Part shown: one piece after another, positions 17,234 through 24,930 of the stretch
Numbering within the stretch: position 1 is the first letter of the stretch
How the letters are laid out: each line of letters opens with the position of its first letter
Source of the DNA: an uncultured Lachnospiraceae bacterium
GTDB lineage: Bacteria; Bacillota; Clostridia; Lachnospirales; Lachnospiraceae
Reading direction: 5' to 3'
DNA length: 64,000 nt
Assembly (NCBI GenBank): GCA_949948735.1
Contig: CATLGV010000011.1
Coordinates: 1-64,000, forward strand
Translations under genes and position numbers: made by a program
The notes under the pieces: generated by a model
Told to the model about the DNA's origin: nothing
Seen by the model: the letters and a program-made list of their open reading frames with translations, nothing else
Databases searched by the model: none

Positions 17234-19156
17234 TCACAGCCCTTCCTTATTCTCCCAATCCAGCGCGCCGTGCACCGTTTCCAGCAATATCTGCGGCATG
17301 AAGGGCTTCGTAATATAATCCTCCACGCCCATCTCTCTTGCCCTGTTGATGGCCGCCAGCTGCTTGGTGGCCGTCATAAACACCACCGGAATATCATAGC
17401 GCTCCTTGATTTGCTTAAGCGTCTCAAACCCGTCCATTCCGGGCATTTCAATATCCAGCAGCACCAAATCGACCGCATGGCTCTGCAGGATTTCCAGCGC
17501 CTTCTCCCCGCTTTTGGCCGAAATCAGCCTGTAAACGGACTGATTCCTGAAAATACTGGTGACCAGCCGGATATTGATGATTTCGTCGTCCACTACCAGA
17601 ATGGTCTTTTGCAGGTCCTCGGACTGGCGCATCTGGTATTCCGTGTCCTCATCCACCATCTGTATCATTATATCGGCAATCTGCGGGTCAAACTGCGTGC
17701 CTCTTCCGTTCACAAGCTCGCTTCTTATCACATCCTGCGCCAGCGCGTTCCGGTAGCTTCTGTTTGACGCCATCGCGTCATATGTATCCGCAACGCCGAT
17801 GATGCGCGCATGCTCCGGGATATTTTCCCCCGCAAGCCCGTTGGGATACCCCTTCCCGTCGTAACGCTCGTGATGGAACTTTGCCCCTGTGGCAATCATC
17901 TGGTCCTTCGAAAACGCCTTCAATATATGATAGCCGGCAACGGGGTGCAGCTTGATGTACGCGTATTCTTCGTCCGTCAGCTTACCGGGTTTATTGATAA
18001 TCTCATCCGGTATCCGAATCTTGCCGACGTCATGCAGCAGGGCCGCCTTATAAATCTTTTCCTGCTCCTCCCTGCGTTTTCCCATCCGCTTTGCAATCTC
18101 CCGGCTGTAATTGGCCACCCGCACGGAGTGTCCCCGCGTATACTTATCCTTGGCGTCGATGGTCTTGGCAAGCACTCTGAGCACCGTATCGTTGAGCTGG
18201 CGCAGCGCCTCACGGCTTTCCTGGAGCTTTGACATATACCGGTTTGTTCTTCTCATCTCCACAACGCAGAATACCACGATTACCAGAAATACACCCAGAC
18301 ACATGGCCGCGCTGCTCACCATAATCTCGCGCAAATCGGCAAACAGCCCTTTGTTGTCGACCACCATGACCACATACCAGTCATTCAAAATCTTGTCGGA
18401 GAAAACCGTGATCTTTTCGCCGTCGGCTTCCATGTCAAAGCTCTCGCCGCCCGATGCGGCAATATTGTCAAACAACTGCTTTTTGTCCGCTTCCTCCCGG
18501 TATCTCCTGCCCTTCTCCGAAGCATCGGAATGTGCGATGATAAAACCGTCCCTGTCCATAATAAAGCCGTACCCCTGCCCGTTTAAGTTGACCAGCTCGG
18601 CAAGGCTCTGCAGCGTGTCCATGGCGATATCGAGTGAAATAACGCTCTCTCCGTCATACAGCATACGGCTGATTGAAACCATGATTGTCCCGGTCTGCGC
18701 ATCCAGATACGGCGAAATCATCGCCGGCTCCCCGCCGGCCTCCACCGCGTCCGTATACCAGACACGCTCCGTCGGCACATAATCCGCCTCCGGCACCCAG
18801 CCGATTCCGTCCAGGTATTCCCCGTCTATCCAGCCGTACACGCCGGTAAAATCCTTATCAACCGAATTCATATAATACTCCGACTCATTCTTCAGAAAGC
18901 CCAGTATCACCCCGGAGCCCGCATCCTGCTTGAGCAGGTACTCAACCTCCATGGAAGTAATCTGGATGATGTCAAGCGCCCGGCTCATGTAGCGCTCGGC
19001 CTGCTCCTTCTCCTGCGCAAGCGTGCTTTCTCCCAGCGCAAGCGCATCCTTTCTGGCGTTGTTATAGAACTTCGTCATCATGTATGCCGACAAAAAGACA
19101 AGTGCAGCCAGCGTTGCAATAATGGTAATAAAAAAATGCCTTTTATTTGTCTCCAT
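17234..19156 (-). CDS. Cache-domain HD-GYP phosphodiesterase with C-terminal receiver
   Basis: A 640-residue membrane protein. Helix 1 at about 9-28, an extracellular dCache-type sensor of about 240 residues (VYGWIDGEYLDGIG, RVWYTDAVEAGGEP, YGFIMDRDGFIIAH), helix 2 near 280-305, then a canonical HD-GYP domain: GHSVRVANYS, LLHDVGKIRIPD, LHPVAGYHIL, KFHHERYDGKGYP, VADTYDAMASNR. A full REC domain closes the protein (ILVVDDEIINIRLV, LVLLDIEMPGMDG, FMTATK, YITKPF). It should hydrolyse c-di-GMP in response to a small extracellular ligand. A receiver at the C-terminus is unusual; most HD-GYP regulators carry it in front. RBS AGGAG, spacing 10. A repeat-based promoter array lies directly upstream. 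Confidence 0.93.
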   Translation of the reverse strand: METNKRHFFITIIATLAALVFLSAYMMTKFYNNARKDALALGESTLAQEKEQAERYMSRALDIIQITSMEVEYLLKQDAGSGVILGFLKNESEYYMNSVDKDFTGVYGWIDGEYLDGIGWVPEADYVPTERVWYTDAVEAGGEPAMISPYLDAQTGTIMVSISRMLYDGESVISLDIAMDTLQSLAELVNLNGQGYGFIMDRDGFIIAHSDASEKGRRYREEADKKQLFDNIAASGGESFDMEADGEKITVFSDKILNDWYVVMVVDNKGLFADLREIMVSSAAMCLGVFLVIVVFCVVEMRRTNRYMSKLQESREALRQLNDTVLRVLAKTIDAKDKYTRGHSVRVANYSREIAKRMGKRREEQEKIYKAALLHDVGKIRIPDEIINKPGKLTDEEYAYIKLHPVAGYHILKAFSKDQMIATGAKFHHERYDGKGYPNGLAGENIPEHARIIGVADTYDAMASNRSYRNALAQDVIRSELVNGRGTQFDPQIADIMIQMVDEDTEYQMRQSEDLQKTILVVDDEIINIRLVTSIFRNQSVYRLISAKSGEKALEILQSHAVDLVLLDIEMPGMDGFETLKQIKERYDIPVVFMTATKQLAAINRAREMGVEDYITKPFMPQILLETVHGALDWENKEGL

Positions 19157-19185
19157 ACCCGTTTTCTCCTATCTCAATTTCCGGC

Positions 19186-19436
19186 CTACACACATTATAA
19201 CATGTCTTTCAGACATGTTACGCTTCGCGATGCACACTCGCTTTGCTCGGCGCTGATAGCACATCTACACACATTATAACATGTCTTTCAGACATGTTAC
19301 GCTTCGCGATGCACACTCGCTTTGCTCGGCGCTGATAGCACATCTACACACATTATAACATGTCTTTCAGACATGTTACGCTTCGCGATGCACACTCGCT
19401 TTGCTCGGCGCTGATAGCACATCTACACACATTATA
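19186..19436. repeat. 79-bp direct repeat, three full copies plus 14 bp
   Basis: Three nearly identical copies start at 19186, 19265 and 19344, with a partial fourth (CTACACACATTATA) at 19423-19436. Each unit carries a perfect 10-bp inverted repeat, TAACATGTCT-TTC-AGACATGTTA, and on the minus strand a TATAAT directly after the palindrome. There is no coding frame. The array fills most of the 416-bp gap between the HD-GYP gene start and the DUF3592-like gene; the remainder is a promoter and a terminator. Confidence 0.95.
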
Positions 19437-19460
19437 CATTTATCACGACATGCATTTCAA
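19431..19460 (-). promoter_or_regulatory. Distal promoter of the Cache/HD-GYP/REC gene
   Basis: Minus strand TTGAAA (19460-19455), 18-bp spacer, TATAAT (19436-19431). This -10 belongs to the partial repeat copy; the three full copies repeat the -10 but lack this -35. Transcripts from here would read through the whole array before reaching ATG 19156. Confidence 0.5.
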
Positions 19461-19503
19461 TCCTTTCCGGAAAAAACAGGCAATTTACTGCAATATAAAA
19501 ATG

Positions 19504-19547
19504 CCCCTTTTTGACAGGCCTTCTATATCCTGCCTGTCAAAAAGGGG
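19504..19547 (-). terminator. Rho-independent terminator of the DUF3592-like gene
   Basis: Perfect 16-bp arms (CCCCTTTTTGACAGGC and its complement) with a 12-nt loop, followed on the minus strand by ATTTTTATAT. It lies 25 bp past the stop codon at 19573. Confidence 0.8.
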
Positions 19548-19572
19548 CCGCTGCACCTGTTCTTTGTGTATT

Positions 19573-19992
19573 TTATCCTTCCCGTCTGGCCTTGCTCGTA
19601 TAGGTTAGCGCCACGCAAAGCATTACAATGCTTCCGACCAGAAAAGCGAAATAGGTATAGAAAAGGGGCGTTGAGGAACGTGCCCCCGCCACGTCCGCAT
19701 ACAGGCTGCCATGGGACAGGTACGCCGTAACCTCTCTTCCCGGAAGATACGAGGAGGCGCTGTGCGCGTTTTTCAGATCCCAGTTCTCCCCGTTGTATTT
19801 TACAATAACTTCGCAGCTCGTATATGTAGTGCCCGTTGAACGGTTTCTCACCCTCTTATTCTCCGCGCTTACGACTTTTACGGAAACCTCCTCGTACGAG
19901 ACCTCTTCCCTGTCCGCGATGTACCGCGCCGCTATCGTGGCAATCACGCAGGCCACAAAAAGAATCCACATCAATATCGCTTTCTTTTTCAT
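19573..19992 (-). CDS. DUF3592-like membrane protein
   Basis: A 139-residue protein with an N-terminal membrane helix (ILMWILFVACVIATIAARYI, about 5-24), an extracellular beta-rich domain with TYTSCEVIVKYNGENW and SSYLPGREVTAYL, and a C-terminal helix (YTYFAFLVGSIVMLCVALTY). This two-helix layout with a middle domain around a x-V-x-Y pattern resembles DUF3592 proteins, which have no established role. RBS AAGGGGG, spacing 8. Single gene with its own terminator. Confidence 0.6.
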   Translation of the reverse strand: MKKKAILMWILFVACVIATIAARYIADREEVSYEEVSVKVVSAENKRVRNRSTGTTYTSCEVIVKYNGENWDLKNAHSASSYLPGREVTAYLSHGSLYADVAGARSSTPLFYTYFAFLVGSIVMLCVALTYTSKARREG

Positions 19993-20100
19993 TTCAAATG
20001 CCCCCTTATCCTATATACAGCCGGCTTTCCCGCCTCTGCGCCGCGGTCCATCGCTCCATCCACACTCGGTTCTCTGCAGTATTCACCGCCGCGGTGCATC

Positions 20101-20127
20101 GCTCGGAAACCCTTCGGCTTTCCGAGC
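20101..20127. repeat. Short inverted repeat
   Basis: GCTCGGAAA and TTTCCGAGC form a 9-bp stem around CCCTTCGGC. It lies just beside the longer hairpin, in the gap downstream of the DUF4097 gene. Confidence 0.6.
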
Positions 20128-20146
20128 TCGTGTGCTTCGCACTATG

Positions 20147-20200
20147 CAGGCGTCAGCTGCAAAATTGTCCGCAAGCGGACATTTTTGCAGCTGGCGCCTG
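20147..20200. repeat. Large hairpin, 25-bp arms
   Basis: Left arm 20147-20171 and right arm 20176-20200 pair over 25 bp with two mismatches around a 4-nt loop, through the words CAGGCG, CAGCTGCAAAA and TGTCCG. There is no clear T run, so it is not a standard terminator. With the 9-bp hairpin beside it, it occupies the 293-bp gap 19993-20285, which has no gene. Confidence 0.8.
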
Positions 20201-20285
20201 CGCACCGCTCATTGCTGTCACGTACATTATATCCTGAATGGAGCGGGAGCACAAGGGGTATTGAAAATCTGTCCGGAAAGAGCCG

Positions 20286-21515
20286 TCACAGCTTTGTGAT
20301 CCGCACATCCCCGCTGGAGGTCTCGATATCGACCTTCTGCAGCGGCGCACTGCCGACGGTTCCCTTCGCGCGGTTGCCCTTTTTGGAAAAGTCCAGGCTG
20401 TCGTCAAAAAACGTATCGATATCGCCGCTGGTGGTGTTAGCCTCAAAATCCAGCGCCGCGTCCGCCGCAAGGCTAAGCCAGACGCCCCCGCTTGTCGTAT
20501 GGATATCAAGCTCTCCCGTGAGCTCCGACAGGGTAAGACGCACGTCGCCGCTCGAAGTCGATATACTGCCGGAGCCTTTGTCGGCCTTTATGATGACTTC
20601 ACCGCTTGTCGTACGAACCTCAAAAAGCTCCTGTGCCTCCTCAAGCAGGACGTCTCCCGAGCTTGTGGATATATCACGCTTCCCGCTCCCGCCTTCGATT
20701 TTGATATAGCCGCTGGTCGCAGATGCCCTGGTATCCCCGTCCGCTCTTCCGACCGTAATGTCGCCGCTGGAGCTGGAGCTCTCAAAGGTACCGGATACCG
20801 CGTCCACACTGATATATCCGCTGGTAGTCTCTATTGTCGTATTCCCCGTAATCTCCCTGAGCTGCACATCCCCGCTGGAGGTCGAGATCTTTATCCTGCC
20901 GGCTCCCTCTGCCGCACAGAGCACCGCGCCATTGATGTCGCCACTGGAAGCCGAAAGCGCTACGCCTGCCGCCGATACCTCCTTCAGCGTCATATCGCCG
21001 CTCGAGCTGGATGCGGAAAAATCAGCGTCCAGCGCAATATCCAGCTCCAACAGGATATCCCCGCTCGCTGTTTTGACCGTCAGCGCATTTTTGTAGGACG
21101 CCGGCAGCCAGATTTCCGTGTAGCCATACCCGCTGTTGTAGCCGAAGCCAAACATATGCACGGTGCGCGCACTTCTCCTTTTTCCCCGAATCTCAAGCAG
21201 GCTCCCGTTGACCCCGACCGTAGAAATCTCACCTTCGCCGGCTTCATAATTTGCATACTCCTTCACCAGCAGCGTATCGCCCTCCGCCTCATAGAAATAC
21301 ACATCGTTGCTGTTCATATCGTACCAGATATCAATGCCGTCGACCCCGTCAAGCGATACCTCCTTCTCCAGCACCAACCGCATCTGTGCATATTCCTTAT
21401 CTGCGGCAAAGCTTCTCCAGGCATCTCTATGCCCCATTCCCCATGCAAGCAGGCTGCACAAGGCAATCACGATAACACTCAGCGCCGCAATCAGTCCTAT
21501 TTTTAAACCTTTCAT
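20286..21515 (-). CDS. DUF4097 beta-repeat surface protein
   Basis: A 409-residue membrane-anchored protein: an N-terminal helix (IGLIAALSVIVIALCSLLAW) followed by a beta region built from repeats of about 18 residues, each ending in T/S-S-G-D/Y/E plus two hydrophobic residues (TASGDILL, SSSGDMTL, TSSGDVQL, TTSGYISV and so on). I count thirteen such turns, typical of the DUF4097 parallel beta-helix fold. RBS AAAGGA, spacing 8. It is the last gene of the operon with a PadR regulator and a permease-prefix protein, a common Firmicutes trio linked to cell-envelope stress, though function of DUF4097 is not established. Confidence 0.88.
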   Translation of the reverse strand: MKGLKIGLIAALSVIVIALCSLLAWGMGHRDAWRSFAADKEYAQMRLVLEKEVSLDGVDGIDIWYDMNSNDVYFYEAEGDTLLVKEYANYEAGEGEISTVGVNGSLLEIRGKRRSARTVHMFGFGYNSGYGYTEIWLPASYKNALTVKTASGDILLELDIALDADFSASSSSGDMTLKEVSAAGVALSASSGDINGAVLCAAEGAGRIKISTSSGDVQLREITGNTTIETTSGYISVDAVSGTFESSSSSGDITVGRADGDTRASATSGYIKIEGGSGKRDISTSSGDVLLEEAQELFEVRTTSGEVIIKADKGSGSISTSSGDVRLTLSELTGELDIHTTSGGVWLSLAADAALDFEANTTSGDIDTFFDDSLDFSKKGNRAKGTVGSAPLQKVDIETSSGDVRITKL

Positions 21516-21551
21516 TTGATTCGTCCTTTCTACTGTTTTATCATTATTTGC

Positions 21552-22235
21552 CTACTCCGTATACTTCAGATTGAAAATCAATCCCACAATCGCCTGTACG
21601 CAAAATGCAATCAGGAATATAATCCATGTAATATACCATGCATAGGTGGCAAAGCTGATTGCAAAGTAAACAATCACCGCAATCGTCCAAATAATCGTAT
21701 TAATGGATTTTCTGACGGCCTTATCCTTATTATCCGTATAACGCCGCTCCTTGTACGCCTCCACCATATCCTGCTTTTCCTTCTTTATATATCCAGGGTA
21801 CATATTCGCCGCATATACAAGCATGATTGTCGGCGGAATGCAAATCAGCGCAGCCAGGCACAGGCCCAGCGTCGCAAAATCAAAATAGCTGCCGCCAATC
21901 ATCATATCGCCTATCGTGCCAAACGAAAAGAATACCACGCCTGCAAAGATATACAGGCCCACCGCTGACGCCTTGAACATCGCTCTCTTTTTCCTGTCCT
22001 TTTCCGGGAGGTTCAGAAGATTCTTCTCTTCCATTTCCCCAAGAAGCCCGCTGACATCGCCAATCGAATTCACCACATTCTGATACGCGTCCTCCTCGGT
22101 ATATCCCTCCGATTTCAAATCATTATACTTATCCAGCGCATTCTGGACCATCTCCTGCTTCAGCTCCAGCGTCTGGCGCGTCTTGGGCGCCTTTGCAAAA
22201 ACCTCGTTAAAATACTGCTTAATCTTCTCTTCCAT
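21552..22235 (-). CDS. Permease-prefix / DUF1700-like membrane protein
   Basis: About 227 residues. The N-terminal ~80 residues are a cytoplasmic helical domain (IKQYFNEVFAKAPKTRQTL, SEGYTEEDAYQNVVNSIGD) matching the permease-prefix or DUF1700-type domain seen beside PadR regulators. Four membrane helices follow in two pairs, split by a charged loop (YIKKEKQDMVEAYKERRYT). ATG 22235 is used; a TTG six bases upstream (22241) has better spacing from GGGAGGAG and is possible. It follows the PadR gene closely and precedes the DUF4097 gene by 36 bp. Confidence 0.8.
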   Translation of the reverse strand: MEEKIKQYFNEVFAKAPKTRQTLELKQEMVQNALDKYNDLKSEGYTEEDAYQNVVNSIGDVSGLLGEMEEKNLLNLPEKDRKKRAMFKASAVGLYIFAGVVFFSFGTIGDMMIGGSYFDFATLGLCLAALICIPPTIMLVYAANMYPGYIKKEKQDMVEAYKERRYTDNKDKAVRKSINTIIWTIAVIVYFAISFATYAWYITWIIFLIAFCVQAIVGLIFNLKYTE

Positions 22236-22257
22236 ATTCAATTTCGTCTCCTCCCGC

Positions 22258-22581
22258 TCATTTCAATAATTTGTCTATCATTTCCTTAGCTTCCTGCCAC
22301 TCCTGCTTATATACCACATAGGCATCCTTACCTTCGCCGGTAATCGCATAGTAGCGCCGTCTGGCGCCAACGGACTCATCCCCCCAGTATGTTCTGATAT
22401 AACCGGCCTGCTCCAGTCTGCGAAATGCGGAGTAAAGCGTAGCCTCCTTCAGCTCATACCGATTATCCGTTTTCTTCATAATATCCTTATTAATCTGATA
22501 GCCATAGCTGTCCTGCTCCAGCAAATGAGACAGTATAATTGCCTCCGTATGCCCCCTGAGAATATCTGACGTTATTGACAT
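22258..22581 (-). CDS. PadR family transcriptional regulator
   Basis: A 107-residue winged-helix protein with the PadR signature (LRGHTEAIILSHLLEQDSYGYQI, ELKEATLYSAFRRLEQAGYI, GARRRYYAITGEG) and a short C-terminal dimer helix. PadR proteins of this short class usually repress their own operon. RBS GGAGGAAC at ideal spacing. An inverted repeat over the promoter (22626-22652) is the obvious operator. First gene of the operon with the permease-prefix and DUF4097 genes. Confidence 0.92.
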   Translation of the reverse strand: MSITSDILRGHTEAIILSHLLEQDSYGYQINKDIMKKTDNRYELKEATLYSAFRRLEQAGYIRTYWGDESVGARRRYYAITGEGKDAYVVYKQEWQEAKEMIDKLLK

Positions 22582-22615
22582 CTGCGTTCCTCCTTCCTTT
22601 CTTCCTGTGATGTAT

Positions 22616-22652
22616 AGTCTATATCAATATACCTCATCTGTCAAGGTATATT
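22616..22652 (-). promoter_or_regulatory. PadR operon promoter with overlapping operator
   Basis: On the minus strand a consensus TTGACA (22644-22639) lies in the centre of a perfect 8-bp inverted repeat, AATATACC at 22626-22633 and GGTATATT at 22645-22652. A TAGACT at 17-bp spacing or a TATAGA at 15 bp would be the -10. Operator overlap with the -35 suits repression by PadR. Confidence 0.65.
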
Positions 22653-22762
22653 TAAAATTTTAGTATATTTATTTGAGCAATACTTTATTTATTGATTTAT
22701 CACGAAATGGCGCTCTGCCAAAAAGCTGCATAGCACTCCATTTTCGATCAGCACCCGGTCAC

Positions 22763-22795
22763 AAAAAAAGCATAGCTTTTTCGCTACGCTTTTTT
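22763..22795 (-). terminator. Rho-independent terminator of the NUDIX pair
   Basis: Arms AAAAAAAGCATAGC and GCTACGCTTTTTT pair around TTTTTC. On the minus strand it ends in a run of T residues, 11 bp past the NUDIX stop at 22806. Confidence 0.8.
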
Positions 22796-22805
22796 ATAAA
22801 TGCTT

Positions 22806-23246
22806 TTAAATTCCGGCTTCCGCCGCCCACTGCTCGTACTTCTCCAAAAGCTTTGGCTGAATCTCGGGATACGTCCAACGGTCGACCCACGGATTGTCCG
22901 TCAGTATCGTCTTCTCAATCTCACTGTGCAGCGCACCCTCAACCCGGCGTATCTGCGCAAAATACAGCATGCCGAAGGACTCCTGCCCGTCGAAGTTATT
23001 CTCATTTATGACGGAATACACGCATACCGGCGATATATCATAATCAAGCGCTCCCGTCTCCTCGTAAAGCTCCCGCTTTGCCGTTTCCAGAATATCCTCG
23101 CCCGCTTCGCGGTGTCCGCCGGGCACTTCATAGGTATCCCGCTCCTTATGCTTGCAAAATACCCACTTGCCGTCAAGCTTTGCGATAATAACGGCGAACC
23201 GCAGCAGGCTGTCCTCCACGCTCTCATAAAACTGAACCTTTGTCAT
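22806..23246 (-). CDS. NUDIX hydrolase
   Basis: A 146-residue protein with a full NUDIX box, GHREAGEDILETAKRELYEE-TG, giving the metal-binding glutamates. An N-terminal beta region (FAVIIAKLDGKWVFCKHKERDTYEVPGG) and a C-terminal tryptophan-rich end (NPWVDRWTYPEIQPKLL) are typical of ADP-ribose or 8-oxo-dNTP-like NUDIX enzymes in Clostridia; the substrate cannot be read from sequence. RBS GGAGG. A second NUDIX gene lies just upstream in the same direction, 41 bp away. Confidence 0.9.
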   Translation of the reverse strand: MTKVQFYESVEDSLLRFAVIIAKLDGKWVFCKHKERDTYEVPGGHREAGEDILETAKRELYEETGALDYDISPVCVYSVINENNFDGQESFGMLYFAQIRRVEGALHSEIEKTILTDNPWVDRWTYPEIQPKLLEKYEQWAAEAGI

Positions 23247-23287
23247 CTCCCGTACCTCCCTGTCCTTATCCCTTTCAGCGCTCGTTC

Positions 23288-23779
23288 TTAAAATTCCGGC
23301 AGCTCCGTAAACACGACCCTCTCGCCGTCGGCAATCCCGCCGTAGACAGCCTGCGTCCTGCAGCCCAGCGTCCGGTAATGCTCGATCACAAAGCGCGCCG
23401 TAAACGGCATATCCCGCACCGGCGCATCCGAAAGGTCAAACCACCGGATGATTCCTTCGTTTGAAGTCAGGCGCTCGTCCACACCGTCCCTTAGCTCCGC
23501 AAAAAAATAATAATTCTGCCGCAGCTCACCCTTCGCCCTGCGCAGCGTTACATACCGAAGCCGCAGCTGCGCAAGCTCCCGCCGGGTAATACCCAGCTCC
23601 TCCTGCAGTTCCCGCAGCACGCATGCTCTGGCGTCATTTAATTCGAATTCCTCAAAATGCCCGCCGGCCGCCCCGACCCATACGTCGTTCACAACCCTGC
23701 CGCCCTGCCGGTAAAGCAGCAGAATCCTGCTGCCTCTGGTCAGATACAGGGAAGTCATATTCCTCAACCGTCCGTCCAT
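23288..23779 (-). CDS. NUDIX hydrolase (second)
   Basis: A 163-residue NUDIX protein. The box reads GHFEEFELNDARACVLRELQ then EELGI, close to the consensus Gx5Ex7REUxEExGU. N-terminus MTSLYLTRGSRILLLYRQGG and the phrase FAELRDGVDERLTSNEGIIRWFDL resemble 8-oxo-dGTP diphosphatase-like members. Substrate unknown. It shares little with its downstream NUDIX neighbour, so the pair is not a recent duplication. Start 23779 has AGGAGG, spacing 9. Confidence 0.88.
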   Translation of the reverse strand: MDGRLRNMTSLYLTRGSRILLLYRQGGRVVNDVWVGAAGGHFEEFELNDARACVLRELQEELGITRRELAQLRLRYVTLRRAKGELRQNYYFFAELRDGVDERLTSNEGIIRWFDLSDAPVRDMPFTARFVIEHYRTLGCRTQAVYGGIADGERVVFTELPEF

Positions 23780-23904
23780 GGCATGCTTCCTCCTGTTTCC
23801 CGCATTCCCTTTCCTATCATCATATCACAATCGGTCCGCGCTTGTCCACCGCCTGCACGTTTGCACCGCACAAATCTGTTGTTCGATTCTATTGTTCAAT
23901 TCTA

Positions 23905-23932
23905 TTGTTTTTTTCCTGTCATATGATATACT
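23905..23932 (+). promoter_or_regulatory. Promoter of the tandem hemerythrin gene
   Basis: TTGTTT at 23905-23910, 16 bp, TATACT at 23927-23932. Just upstream a 13-bp word, TTCxATTCTATTG, occurs twice in a row at 23882-23907. The leader to ATG 24051 is over 100 nt and holds a hairpin. Confidence 0.45.
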
Positions 23933-23990
23933 GTTCACGTAAGGCAGAGCTGTACGAATGCCGCCGCGGCCCCTGCTTCACAGCAATGAT

Positions 23991-24030
23991 ACCCTCAATT
24001 GACAAAGGCATAGCTTTGTCAAATAAGGGT
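23991..24030. repeat. Hairpin of the CCCTCAATTGACA family in the hemerythrin leader
   Basis: ACCCTCAATTGACAAAG at 23991-24007 pairs with CTTTGTCAAATAAGGGT at 24014-24030, 15 of 17 positions, with a 6-nt loop. It ends 6 bp before the ribosome site of the hemerythrin gene, so folding could influence translation. The same word occurs near 8301, 33335, 33364 and 34446. Confidence 0.7.
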
Positions 24031-24050
24031 AACCGGAAAGGATGATTAGC

Positions 24051-24881
24051 ATGTTTGAATTTACGGATGACTGCAAAATAGGAATTGACCAGATTGACGA
24101 CGAACATAAATACCTCTTTGAGTTGCTGAACAAGGCCTATGTTCTTGTAACCACAGATTATCACAGCGATTATTACCAGCAGCTCAAGGACATTATCGCT
24201 GAGCTGGACGACTATGCGGAACAGCATTTCACACATGAAGAAGCTTATATGGCGCAGATTCGCGACCCTGAGCTGATTCTCCAACGCTCGCAGCATGCCT
24301 TTTTCCGTGAAAAGGTGCTGATGCTGGATCTTGCCAATATCGATGAGATCACAGAGCAGCAGCAGGTGCTCTCCGAGCTGGTGAGCTTCCTTGCCAAGTG
24401 GCTGTACCGCCATATTCTCAGCAGCGATATGATGATCGGAAAGCTTCCGCCGCTCGAGGAATGGATGCTCAAGGAAAATCCCTGTGAATTTACGGAAGAA
24501 TATTTGATCGGTATCGAGCTGATCGATAAAGAGCACGAGGAATTATTCCGCATTGTCGGCAGAGCCAACCATTTGGTAAAGTCCTACGATTCCTCGTCAA
24601 GCTACGACAAAATCATCGAGATTTTAAATGAGCTCAAAAATTATACGATTGAGCATTTCAGCGATGAGGAAGAGTACATGGAGGGTATTCATTACGAGGG
24701 CCTTGCCGCACAGAAGCGCGCACACGAGGCTTTCATCGATAAGCTGGAAAACATAGATTTACAGGAGATTGAGAATAATCCCCAGGAATATCTGCAGGAA
24801 TTGCTCGAATTCCTGCTGGGCTGGCTTATCAACCATATCCTGAATACCGACAAAAAAATACCGGTAACAGAAGCTTCCTAA
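24051..24881 (+). CDS. Tandem (two-domain) bacteriohemerythrin
   Basis: A 276-residue protein made of two hemerythrin domains (about 1-130 and 140-270). Each has IG-I-x-x-ID-x-EH-x-x-LF, an H-F-x-x-EE-x-YM segment and a C-terminal H-I-L-x-x-D. In both domains the first histidine of the usual HxxxH pair is glutamine (LQRSQHAFF and AQKRAHEAF), so each site has one nitrogen ligand fewer than the hemerythrin-REC protein at 12-13 kb. Oxygen or redox sensing or storage, or iron handling, is likely; the altered site may change O2 binding. I use ATG 24051 (GGAAAGG, good spacing), not 24042. It converges on a chemoreceptor gene across a shared terminator. Confidence 0.9.
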   Translation: MFEFTDDCKIGIDQIDDEHKYLFELLNKAYVLVTTDYHSDYYQQLKDIIAELDDYAEQHFTHEEAYMAQIRDPELILQRSQHAFFREKVLMLDLANIDEITEQQQVLSELVSFLAKWLYRHILSSDMMIGKLPPLEEWMLKENPCEFTEEYLIGIELIDKEHEELFRIVGRANHLVKSYDSSSSYDKIIEILNELKNYTIEHFSDEEEYMEGIHYEGLAAQKRAHEAFIDKLENIDLQEIENNPQEYLQELLEFLLGWLINHILNTDKKIPVTEAS

Positions 24882-24889
24882 AATACATA

Positions 24890-24929
24890 AAAATACCGCC
24901 CGAAAGGTCTGCCCTCCGGGCGGTATTTT
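24890..24929. terminator. Bidirectional terminator
   Basis: Perfect 13-bp arms AAAATACCGCCCG and CGGGCGGTATTTT, loop of 14 nt, with T run on the plus side and A run on the other, between the convergent hemerythrin and chemoreceptor genes. Confidence 0.9.
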
Positions 24930-24930
24930 T

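Noticed and set aside
19186..19436. CRISPR array
   Set aside because: The 79-bp units are directly adjacent without unique spacers, and no cas genes are present.
20147..20200. Integron attC site
   Set aside because: Long hairpin but no integrase, no R/L box pattern, no cassette array.
20499..21506. 335-codon plus-strand frame
   Set aside because: Antisense to the DUF4097 gene; arises from its repetitive codons.
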